From positions 248,001 to 312,000 of the forward strand of contig NZ_JARXIA010000003.1 of the NCBI RefSeq assembly GCF_031127875.1: a stretch of DNA of 64,000 bases. Reading direction: 5' to 3'. Position numbers and translations under genes: made by a program. Of the stretch, positions 17,262 through 24,202 are shown piece by piece. This DNA is from Pelagicoccus sp. SDUM812005. Lineage in GTDB: Bacteria; Verrucomicrobiota; Verrucomicrobiia; Opitutales; Opitutaceae. Positions within the stretch are counted from its first letter, which is position 1. Each line of letters starts with the position of its first letter. Below the pieces are notes generated by a model. That model did not search any database, had not been told where the DNA came from, and worked only from the letters and a program-made list of their open reading frames with translations.

Positions 17262-17828
17262 CTAGCGGCGAAGCGTCTTTCGGCTAAGGAAGACTCCGAA
17301 GAGAGCGGAGCCCAGGAGGAGCCACGTGGTTCCGCCGTCGGGTACGCTGGCGCTGTAGCTCTGGTCGATGATGTTTCCATTCGCTGCCACGACGAATTCG
17401 GAGTCCGCTGCGGCGTTAGCTAGGAAGAACTCGGGTAACCAATTGGTGAAGGCTGGGCCGACAAATACGCTCACGTGGCTGTCGCTGCCGAAAAGGCTGC
17501 TGAACGTTCCGAATTCGACCGCATGTATGCTAGAATTCCAATCAGCAGCGTTCCAAATGGGCTGGAAACTGGGATTATTAAGTGAGTAGAATAAACCGAA
17601 CTCAGAATTAGTTGAAATCGCGAAAAAATCGAAAAAGATAGGGACGGGGCCTGGAGAGCGCGCAACGACGGTGTACTCTACTTGAAAGCCGTCATCGTAT
17701 TCTAGGACGTCTACGAATCCATTCAGTCCTTGGATTTCTGTGATGGGAGGCCCCACCCCTGCGTGAGCAGGAAGTATGATGAGGAGAGAGCTCGCGAGAG
17801 CTCCGAGAAGTGCGTATTTGATCTTCAT
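17262..17828 (-). CDS. VPDSG-CTERM (exosortase-sorted) secreted protein
   Basis: A 188-residue exported protein. It has an N-terminal signal peptide (YALLGALASSLLIILPAHAG) and, at about residues 162-188, the tripartite sorting tail: the VPDGGTT motif, a hydrophobic helix (WLLLGSALFGVFL) and a basic end (SRKTLRR). This is the verrucomicrobial variant of PEP-CTERM, recognised by an exosortase encoded elsewhere. The middle is beta-rich with no family I recognise. Such proteins are usually delivered to the cell surface or extracellular matrix. It has its own terminator and an AT-rich upstream region full of TGTAA words. Confidence 0.8.
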   Translation of the reverse strand: MKIKYALLGALASSLLIILPAHAGVGPPITEIQGLNGFVDVLEYDDGFQVEYTVVARSPGPVPIFFDFFAISTNSEFGLFYSLNNPSFQPIWNAADWNSSIHAVEFGTFSSLFGSDSHVSVFVGPAFTNWLPEFFLANAAADSEFVVAANGNIIDQSYSASVPDGGTTWLLLGSALFGVFLSRKTLRR

Positions 17829-18052
17829 GTGTGGTTTTTTGATTGAGGCTAAACAGAGTACTGCCTCAACCCTAGCACGATGCGCGCACGCTTTTATGCG
17901 AGACTGGGACGGGCTTTCGTAAGCTCCTGTAGGGGAGTTTCTTACGTGGTATGAAAAAAGGTCAGGTATTTACGATCGATATTTTCCTAGCTTGAAGTGT
18001 AAAGAGAATCGTAATTTTTGCGTTATGCTTCCTGAAATGATGTGTAAGCAGA

Positions 18053-18075
18053 GTTGTAACTGTTTTGTTTACAAC
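18053..18075. promoter_or_regulatory. Inverted repeat GTTGTAA-N9-TTACAAC
   Basis: A perfect 7-bp inverted repeat with 9-bp spacing, about 225 bp upstream of the VPDSG-CTERM start on the minus strand. The half-site word TTGTAA recurs in the next repeat, which argues for a binding site rather than chance. Confidence 0.4.
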
Positions 18076-18097
18076 GTTTTAGGGATTTATGGGATGC

Positions 18098-18122
18098 GAA
18101 TTGTAAAGATCTCTTACAATTC
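18098..18122. promoter_or_regulatory. Inverted repeat GAATTGTAA-N7-TTACAATTC
   Basis: A perfect 9-bp inverted repeat with the same TTGTAA half-site as the one at 18053-18075. The two lie 45 bp apart centre to centre, about four helical turns. Likely operator pair; the regulator is unknown. Confidence 0.45.
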
Positions 18123-18264
18123 CTTGGGGGACTGCAGGCATACCATTCCCTTTTTTGTCGTGGGCTGAGCTTGTATCTCCGCAAACCCCTGTGGGAGCGG
18201 GTGATTTCTGAGGGAAGCAGTCTGTTTCCGGAGCGCTACGAGTCGCTGGCCCGGCAGCTTAGCT

Positions 18265-20280
18265 CTATAGCTCCGCTAGAGGAATCGAAAGCGTGAGCTC
18301 CGTCCCTCCGGCAGGGGAGGATTTGATTTCCAATTGGGCGTGGAGCCATTCGGCTCGTTGCTTGAGGGTGCGCAGGGTGTGGGGCTTTTGGAGCTTCTTT
18401 TCGTCGATGCCTTGGCCGTCGTCTTTGACTTGGAGCACGATTTTTCCGTCGCTGTGGCGGAGGGAAATGTCGATGCGGCTGCACTGGGCGTGCGTCTTGG
18501 CGTTGTAGAGCGACTCCTTGTAGAAGAGCAGAAGGCCTTTGCGCAGCACGTGGTCGGAGAGCTTGTGGCTGATGCCGGGGCTGGTCTCGAAGGTGTAGGG
18601 GGTCCGGCCGAGGATGAGGGCCGCTAGCTCCTCCATGTAGGCAACGAGGTCTTGGGTGCGGCCGACCTCCGGGGCGGTGGTGTTGAGCACTTCCCGGAGT
18701 CCGAAGACGCTTTCGCGGGTGAGGCGGTAGATGGCGTTGAGCCGTCGCGGCTCCGGCGGTTGCTCGCTTTTTTCCTGCAGCCGCTCGACGTGCAGGATGA
18801 TGGTGCCGAGGTTGCTGCCGACGTCGTCGTGCAGGTCGCTGGCGATCCGGACGCGGGCGGAGCGGAGTTCGCGGCGCATGCGAACGCGGTTGCGGGCGAT
18901 GAGGTAGACGGCGCTGCCGATGCCCAGCACGAGCAGGGCGAGGCTGGAGCGGATGAGGGTTTTGCCGACGGTGGCGAGGGCGCGTTGCTGGCTGGTTCGC
19001 AATACGAGTTGCTCTTCCATCAGTCGCTGGCGTTCGCTCAGTCCTTCGATCCATTCGCGCAGGGGGAGAACCTTGCCGGATTGGGTCAGGCCGTCGCTGG
19101 CGGAGGCTAGGGAGCGAAGGTTGCCGTTATTCAAGGAATCGCCTTGGGCGAAGCGAAGGGTTTGCCCGTGGTAGCTCTCTTCCAGGAGAGCCGGAGTCGG
19201 AAGGGCTTCGCCGCGATGCAGGGCGGTGATTTCGCTGAAGGCGATGGCGGCGTTGGCTTTGGGGACGGGCACGGAGGCTTCCTGGACGGTTAAGCGTACT
19301 GATTTGGCAACGGTTTCCGGGAAGTGGGCGAAGTGCGGGTTGAGGCCGGGGCCGCGCAGGGGGAAGTCTTCGTAGGTCTTGTCGCTGCGGACGACTTGGC
19401 CTTGGGCGTCGAGGAGATCGATGGTGAAACGTACGGGAAAGCTTTGGCCGTAGGAGTGCTGGATGGCGGGGTCGATGCGTACCGCGTCGATGGCTTGCTC
19501 TGCGGCGTAGGTGCAGGTGATGGTGTAAGTGTTCGGCTGCTCCTGCTTTCCCCAGCCGAGCTTTTTTACGAAGCCGTGGGTTTGGGATCTTGAGCTCAGT
19601 TCCGGCAGCCCGAGCGGGGTTTGGCCATCGGTCAGGAACTCTCGGGCCAGCACGAAGTAGCCTTGGCGGCTGCTGCTGGTGCTGGTCTTAGCTCGCGGGG
19701 CGAGGTTGTCGACTCCGGAGAAGATGCAGATCTCGGCGAAGCCGGCGGCATGCCACTTTTCGTAGGGATGCTGGGGCAAGTCGGTGCAGCGGACAGCGAG
19801 GGCGCGGGTGGTGACGGGCTCGAATTCGATGAGCTCGGGGAGGGATTGGGGAATGAGCGGTCGCCCGCCGACGCCTTGGGCGATGGTCTGCATTTGCCCG
19901 CTGACTTTTGCTTCGAGGGTGATGCTTCCGGGCCAGTAGAGATTTTCGCCGTAGATCTCGTCCATGAAGAGGCGCAGGGGGAAGAGGGCGACGGCGTCGA
20001 TCTGTACGGGCTCGTCCCAGGTGAAGACGAGGGAGACGGTATCGTCGCTGTTGAAGAGCTGATGCTCTTGGGAGAGGAAGCCGCCGGTGCCGGTGGGTTC
20101 CCGCAGGTAGGGCTGGGGCAGAGTTGCGAGCTCCGCTTCGATGGCGGCGAGCCGTGCTTCGTTGCGGGCGAAGTTTTTGACGAGCTTGCGGGCGACTGCT
20201 TCCTCCAGCGTGTTGGCGTGGGCATTGACCGCCAAGAGGGTGCTGGCTAGGGCCAATAGGATGAGGACGCGGCGGCGCAT
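18265..20280 (-). CDS. Sensor histidine kinase with discoidin-like periplasmic region
   Basis: A 671-residue membrane kinase of the NarX/HisKA_3 type. Order: signal peptide (1-22), a long periplasmic part (about 30-390) resembling two F5/8-type C (discoidin-like) beta-sandwiches ('VSLVFTWDEPVQIDAVALFPLRL' and 'YTITCTYAAEQAIDAVRIDP'), a helical segment, one membrane span ('LIRSSLALLVLGIGSAVYLIA', about 440-460), the phosphoacceptor box 'RIASDLHDDVGSNLG' with His484, and an HATPase domain ('ESLYNAKTHAQ', 'VKDDGQGID', 'SSPAGGTELTLSIP'). Discoidin folds often bind glycans, so it may sense saccharides in the periplasm (inference). Its ATG overlaps the response-regulator stop by one base (TGATG), so the pair is translationally coupled. 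Confidence 0.88.
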   Translation of the reverse strand: MRRRVLILLALASTLLAVNAHANTLEEAVARKLVKNFARNEARLAAIEAELATLPQPYLREPTGTGGFLSQEHQLFNSDDTVSLVFTWDEPVQIDAVALFPLRLFMDEIYGENLYWPGSITLEAKVSGQMQTIAQGVGGRPLIPQSLPELIEFEPVTTRALAVRCTDLPQHPYEKWHAAGFAEICIFSGVDNLAPRAKTSTSSSRQGYFVLAREFLTDGQTPLGLPELSSRSQTHGFVKKLGWGKQEQPNTYTITCTYAAEQAIDAVRIDPAIQHSYGQSFPVRFTIDLLDAQGQVVRSDKTYEDFPLRGPGLNPHFAHFPETVAKSVRLTVQEASVPVPKANAAIAFSEITALHRGEALPTPALLEESYHGQTLRFAQGDSLNNGNLRSLASASDGLTQSGKVLPLREWIEGLSERQRLMEEQLVLRTSQQRALATVGKTLIRSSLALLVLGIGSAVYLIARNRVRMRRELRSARVRIASDLHDDVGSNLGTIILHVERLQEKSEQPPEPRRLNAIYRLTRESVFGLREVLNTTAPEVGRTQDLVAYMEELAALILGRTPYTFETSPGISHKLSDHVLRKGLLLFYKESLYNAKTHAQCSRIDISLRHSDGKIVLQVKDDGQGIDEKKLQKPHTLRTLKQRAEWLHAQLEIKSSPAGGTELTLSIPLAEL

Positions 20281-20939
20281 CAGATGATCCCCATGGAGGC
20301 GGCTTTGCTAATGGCGCCGGATACGTTGTGGACCTGGAGCTTTTGGTAGATGTTGCGGATGTGGGTGCTGACGGTATGCTTGCTGACGAAGAGCTTGTCG
20401 GCGACCTCTTGGCGGCTGAGCCCGTCGGCGAGCTGCTTGAGCACCTCCGCTTCCCGTTCGGAAAGGTCTTCCTCGGGGGAGGCGGGCTTGAAGTTGGAGA
20501 AGGTGTTGAAAACCATCTTTGCGATATCGGCGCTGAGTGGGGCGATGCCGTGGCAGGCGTCTTCGATGCCTTGCACGATGGCTTTCAGCCCGTCGGACTT
20601 GATGAGGTATCCGGAGGCTCCGGCCCCGAGCGCCTGGAAGACGCGGGCCTTGTTGTCGAAAACGGTTAGGACTAGGATCTTGGTTTCCGGGGCGACCTTG
20701 CGGATTTGCGGGATGGCTTCGAGCCCGTCCATGCCGGGGAGGCCGAGGTCGAGGATGAGGATGTCGGGGGCCTGGGCGTCGTTGAGGTACTCGAAGAGGT
20801 CTTCCGCGTTCGAGAGCACGGCGTCGATGGCGAAGCGGTCCGTGGATTCGAGGGCTTCGCGCAAGGTGTCGCGGAACTCGGCGTGGTCTTCGACGAGGCA
20901 AACGCGGGGCAGGTCGGTAGAGGGATCGGCTTTCGTCAT
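20280..20939 (-). CDS. NarL/FixJ-family response regulator
   Basis: A 219-residue regulator. The receiver domain has the acidic pair 'LVEDH', the phosphorylated aspartate in 'ILILDLGLPGMDG' (Asp64), the conserved threonine in 'VLTVFD' and lysine in 'GYLIKSDG'. A LuxR-type helix-turn-helix follows: 'LSEREAEVLKQLADGLSRQEVADKLFVSKHTVSTHIRNIYQKL'-type order at about 150-200. The start at 20939 (MTKADPSTDL) gives a normal receiver N-terminus; the frame also opens at 20993. It is the partner of the kinase immediately downstream. A copy of the recurrent intergenic element lies about 60 bp upstream. Confidence 0.92.
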   Translation of the reverse strand: MTKADPSTDLPRVCLVEDHAEFRDTLREALESTDRFAIDAVLSNAEDLFEYLNDAQAPDILILDLGLPGMDGLEAIPQIRKVAPETKILVLTVFDNKARVFQALGAGASGYLIKSDGLKAIVQGIEDACHGIAPLSADIAKMVFNTFSNFKPASPEEDLSEREAEVLKQLADGLSRQEVADKLFVSKHTVSTHIRNIYQKLQVHNVSGAISKAASMGII

Positions 20940-20996
20940 GATTTCGTGGGGAAAAATGCAAGCCGGGCCGGGATTGTTCAATACCGGGAACAAAAA

Positions 20997-21019
20997 TACC
21001 CTTTTTAGGGGATCCGCGG
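20997..21019 (+). promoter_or_regulatory. Recurrent intergenic element, copy 5
   Basis: TACCCTTTTTAGGGGATCCG matches the shared element. It lies in the gap between the sulfatase stop (21027) and the response regulator start (20939), both minus strand, so it is a possible promoter or operator for the two-component genes. Confidence 0.4.
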
Positions 21020-21026
21020 GCTTCCT

Positions 21027-22565
21027 TTAAATGTAGTCGAAGTTGAGCTCCGGACGCTCGCGCGGTTGCAGGGCGCGGGGGGCTCGTCCGTCTTTGGCGA
21101 TGCGGAAATGCTTGCGGCCGGCGATGTCGCTGCCGTCGGCCGGTATGCAGAGCGTGGTAACGCAGCGGCTTGTTTCGACCATCCAGTCGATGAGCAGCTG
21201 CTGGCCGGTGGAGACGATCTCGCGGTAGTCGGGCGACTCGAAGAGGTTTTTGGTTTCCTCGGGATCGCTTTGGAGGTCGTAGAGTTCGCCGCGGCATCCG
21301 TTGGCGACGCCGGTTTGCGTGGTGTAGTGCACGAGGCGCCAGCGGTCCCAGACGATGGCTCGACTCCAGACGTTTTCGGTGGCGGCCACTTTGTGGATCG
21401 CTTTCCTTTCCTTGGTGAGAAGGGGTTTCAGGCTTTCGCCATCGGCTGTATCCATGGGAGGGATACCGCAGAGATCGGTGAGGGTGGGGGCGTAGTCGAT
21501 GTTTTCGACCAGAGCGTCGCAGCGGGCGTTTTTGGCCTCGATGCCGGGAACGCGCCAGAGCATGGGCACGCGGCAGACGGCATCGCTGCAAATGCCGGGA
21601 GCTTTTTCGGGAATGCCGAACATGGTGTGGTAGGCTCCGTGGTCGCTTCCGTAGATGACGATGGTGTTATCGGCCACGCCGAGGTCCTCGAGACTCTGCA
21701 GGAGACGTCCGAAGACGTCGTCGACTTGGGAAATGCAAGCGAGGGTGCCGCGCCAGGAGCGTCGGGCTCCGTCTCGCCAGGATTCGCCGGGCTGGGAAAA
21801 TTCCCAACCGTTGGCGCGGAGCTGCTTCCATTTGGACTGGAAGGTTTTCGGCCGCCCATAGGGTGGGTTGTCGATGGTAGGCGGCAGCTCGAGGTCCTCT
21901 GGATACAGCTCCCAAAACTGGCGTTGCGGGAAGAGAGGATGGTGCGGTTTTTGCAGGGCGACTTGGATGAAGAAAGGCGAGTCGGGCGCTTGCCCGATGA
22001 AGTCGGCGGCTTTCTGGGCGCACCAGCGTTCCTGCGTGCGCTCGTAGGGAAGGTCAGAGGGCATGGCGTCGAGCGGGATGCGCTGGGAGCCGTAGTGGTC
22101 CTCGTTGTGCCAGCTGTCCTCGAGGTGACGCAGGCCGTCGCGCTCGAGTCCGTCTAGGAATTCGGATTGAGCGTGTATGCCGTCGACGGTTTCGTAGGAG
22201 TCGCCGAATTCGTCGACCGCGTCCGCGATCCAATTGCGCGGATCGTTGGGAAGGTGGAGCTTGCCGTAGGCGGCGGTGCGGTAGCCGTGGGCTTTGAAAT
22301 GGTGGAAGAGGCTGGGCAGGTTTTGCGGCTGGGGCCCGCCGAGGCCGTAGTATCCATGGTTGTGGCAGTACTGGCCCGAGAGAATGCCGACGCGGCTGGG
22401 GGTGCAAATCGGGTTGGAGCAGTAGGCGCGGGTAAAGCGTGTGGCGTTTTGAGCGAAGGCGTCCAAATGCGGGGTGCGCGCTTGCGGATGGCCGGCGCAG
22501 CCAAGCAGGTCGGCGTTGTGCTGGTCGGCGAGGACCATCAAGACGTTGAGACGGGGTGTATCCAT
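21027..22565 (-). CDS. Cytoplasmic S1-family sulfatase (no signal peptide)
   Basis: A 512-residue sulfatase that starts directly with the catalytic domain (MDTPRLNVLMVLADQHNADL) and has no export signal, unlike the other sulfatases here. The maturation motif is 'ICTPSRVGILSG' with Cys54. The first metal motif is 'ADQHNADLLG', and the lysine/histidine motif is 'AYGKLHLP'; both are normal for the choline-sulfatase/heparan-type branch. 'LQKPHHPL' and 'IYGSDHGAY' complete the site. It lies 15 bp downstream of the sugar transporter gene and is presumably co-transcribed. Together they suggest uptake of a sulfated mono- or oligosaccharide and desulfation inside the cell. Maturation would need a cytoplasmic formylglycine-generating enzyme encoded elsewhere. 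Confidence 0.88.
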   Translation of the reverse strand: MDTPRLNVLMVLADQHNADLLGCAGHPQARTPHLDAFAQNATRFTRAYCSNPICTPSRVGILSGQYCHNHGYYGLGGPQPQNLPSLFHHFKAHGYRTAAYGKLHLPNDPRNWIADAVDEFGDSYETVDGIHAQSEFLDGLERDGLRHLEDSWHNEDHYGSQRIPLDAMPSDLPYERTQERWCAQKAADFIGQAPDSPFFIQVALQKPHHPLFPQRQFWELYPEDLELPPTIDNPPYGRPKTFQSKWKQLRANGWEFSQPGESWRDGARRSWRGTLACISQVDDVFGRLLQSLEDLGVADNTIVIYGSDHGAYHTMFGIPEKAPGICSDAVCRVPMLWRVPGIEAKNARCDALVENIDYAPTLTDLCGIPPMDTADGESLKPLLTKERKAIHKVAATENVWSRAIVWDRWRLVHYTTQTGVANGCRGELYDLQSDPEETKNLFESPDYREIVSTGQQLLIDWMVETSRCVTTLCIPADGSDIAGRKHFRIAKDGRAPRALQPRERPELNFDYI

Positions 22566-22580
22566 TTCTTGAATGCTTGG

Positions 22581-24020
22581 TTAGTTGGCTTGTTCCTCTA
22601 GGATGCGGCGGTTTTCGCGGGCGACTTCTTCGGTGATGGGGTAACGAAGAACGAAGTAGAGGGCGGGTCCTAGAGCGATCAAGGGCGCTAGGGCGAGGCA
22701 GAGTCGCATGGTGTCATAGACGCCCTCTGCCTGGTCGGCGGCTAGCTTGACGTCGAACCCGGTGGCGACGGTGATGTATCCGGAGAGGGCGAAGCTGGCC
22801 GAGAGCGAGAGCTTCTGTACCCAGCCGTAGATGGAGGTGAAGGTAGCTTCGCGCCGTAGACCATACTGGACGCAATCGTCGTCGCTGACGTCCGCCATCA
22901 TGGACGGTCCGAGTATCCAAAGTCCTGCTACGCCGGGGCTGATCAAGGCGACTGGTATGAGCTGCAGGTAATGCATTTCAGGATTGAAGACCCAAAGGTT
23001 GAGAAGCGAGCCACTCGCGATGGATAGGATGCAGAGGGCGAGCCCGAGGCGTTTCCCGGTGACGCGGGAGAACTTGGCGATGACAGGGGTCGCGGCTACG
23101 CTGGCGATGGTCCAGCTCGTGCCGTACCAGCCCGTTACGATCATGCTCGATTTTACGTCGCCGCCGAAAACGTAGTAGACGTTGAGCAGTCCCGAGATGC
23201 CGTAGACTAGGTTGATGCCAAGGAAGGTGCAGCCCATGGTGCCGAGGAGCAGGCGAAAGGAGCGGTTGCAGACCACGGTGCGCCAGCCGGCCCGGACCGA
23301 TTTGACTTTGGAGATGAGGTCGGCCGATGCCTCCTTTTTATCGGTGGGGATGAGGAGCGGGAGCAAGCCCGAGAGCAGGATGATGCCGCCCACGCCGGAG
23401 CTCACCCAGATCATGCCGGTAAGGCCGGAATCGTCGTTGAAGACGGAATGGAAGGCGAGCGGAAGGGCCCACCAGAGGATGATGTTGGAGGAAGCTCCGA
23501 AGAACGTACGGAAAGCTTGGATACCGGTTCGCTGATGGTAGTCTTGGGCGAGCTCGATGCCCATCGCCTGAAACGGTACGCTGTAGAGCGAGTAGCCGAC
23601 GTAAAAGATCAGGAGAACGCAGGTGAAGTAGATGGTTTTGGCTTCGGCGCTCCATTCCGGCGAGGCCATCCACAGGACGGGAAAGAGGATCCCCATGGCG
23701 AGGGCTCCGGCTAGGATGAGCGGCTTGCGGCGTCCGTGGCGACTGACGAGGCGGTCGGAAATTCGTCCCACCAAGGGGTCGGTTATGGCGTCCCAGATAC
23801 GGATGAAAGCCAGGATGGTGCCGATCCAGGCAGGGCTGACTCCCAGCATGACGACGTAGAAGGTATTGCCGATTTGCTTGACGCCGTTGAGGCCGAGGCT
23901 GTCTGCGACTTGGCCGCCTCCGTAGGTGAACTTGTTGCGAAGGGAAAGGGGCTCGGGCCGAGGGGGCTCGGCTTTTTCCGCGTCTGGGGGGATTTGCATC
24001 GCTTGGGAGGGACTGGGCAT
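22581..24020 (-). CDS. MFS sugar:cation symporter of the GPH (MelB-like) family
   Basis: A 479-residue inner-membrane transporter with about 12 hydrophobic segments. GPH-family hallmarks: 'KFTYGGGQVADSLG' at the start, 'IRIWDAITDPLVGRISDR' followed by 'HGRRKPLILAG', and 'YSLYSVPFQAMGIEL' in the fifth helix region. Members carry galactosides, glucuronides, pentosides and similar sugars with H+ or Na+. It is the first gene of a probable transporter-sulfatase operon. A regulon-type palindrome lies 46 bp upstream of its ATG (24066-24079), and the leader also contains a perfect 7-bp inverted repeat AGAGATC / GATCTCT (24044-24066) that abuts the palindrome. The substrate is inferred to be a sulfated or alpha-galactosidic saccharide. 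Confidence 0.9.
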   Translation of the reverse strand: MPSPSQAMQIPPDAEKAEPPRPEPLSLRNKFTYGGGQVADSLGLNGVKQIGNTFYVVMLGVSPAWIGTILAFIRIWDAITDPLVGRISDRLVSRHGRRKPLILAGALAMGILFPVLWMASPEWSAEAKTIYFTCVLLIFYVGYSLYSVPFQAMGIELAQDYHQRTGIQAFRTFFGASSNIILWWALPLAFHSVFNDDSGLTGMIWVSSGVGGIILLSGLLPLLIPTDKKEASADLISKVKSVRAGWRTVVCNRSFRLLLGTMGCTFLGINLVYGISGLLNVYYVFGGDVKSSMIVTGWYGTSWTIASVAATPVIAKFSRVTGKRLGLALCILSIASGSLLNLWVFNPEMHYLQLIPVALISPGVAGLWILGPSMMADVSDDDCVQYGLRREATFTSIYGWVQKLSLSASFALSGYITVATGFDVKLAADQAEGVYDTMRLCLALAPLIALGPALYFVLRYPITEEVARENRRILEEQAN

Positions 24021-24065
24021 GGTTCGAGTCTTGAGCCTTTGCGAGAGATCCCAATCGTCGATCTC

Positions 24066-24079
24066 TGCAAACTATTGCA
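24066..24079 (-). promoter_or_regulatory. Regulon operator, site at transporter gene
   Basis: Read on the minus strand: TGCAA-TAGT-TTGCA, a perfect 5-bp inverted repeat. It is one of five related sites (YGYAA-TAGW-TTRCR) in this window, 46 bp upstream of the transporter start, the same distance as at the GH36 gene. Confidence 0.65.
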
Positions 24080-24121
24080 TTAAGGCCTGGAACTCGGAAA
24101 AGGCGAGTCCTTCGCCCTTCG

Positions 24122-24145
24122 CGGAACCGCTTTTAGGCGGTTCCG
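24122..24145. other. Hairpin CGGAACCGC / GCGGTTCCG
   Basis: A perfect stem with a 6-nt loop (TTTTAG), just past the GH36 terminator and upstream of the transporter operator. There is no T tract. It could be a second, weaker terminator or a chance stem. Confidence 0.35.
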
Positions 24146-24154
24146 AGCGTCTGA

Positions 24155-24180
24155 TAAAAAGGAGGGCGCTCGCCCTCCTT
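24155..24180 (-). terminator. Rho-independent terminator after GH36 gene
   Basis: On the minus strand AAGGAGGGCG pairs perfectly with CGCCCTCCTT across a 2-base turn and is followed by TTTTTATC. It lies 23 bp after the GH36 stop. Confidence 0.85.
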
Positions 24181-24202
24181 GGGGGGAGTAATTCCCGGTT
24201 TG

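Larger units (their letters stand above)
17829..18264. other. AT-rich intergenic region with clustered TGTAA/TTACA repeats
   Basis: This 436-bp gap is markedly more AT-rich than the coding sequence around it. It contains two inverted repeats built on TTGTAA/TTACAA (18053-18075 and 18098-18122) and further single copies of TGTAA near 17999 and 18041. No gene is visible. It lies upstream of the VPDSG-CTERM gene and downstream of the histidine kinase gene, both read on the minus strand. Confidence 0.55.

Noticed and set aside
20308-21591. Minus-strand frame (427 codons) overlapping the response regulator and sulfatase in another phase
   Set aside because: It crosses two well-supported genes on the same strand in a different phase and encodes arginine/proline-rich sequence without motifs.
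21027-22565. Treating the GKLHLP and ADQHN motifs of the cytoplasmic sulfatase as degenerate
   Set aside because: These are normal variants in the choline-sulfatase/heparan-type branch of the S1 family, and the CTPSR maturation site is intact.
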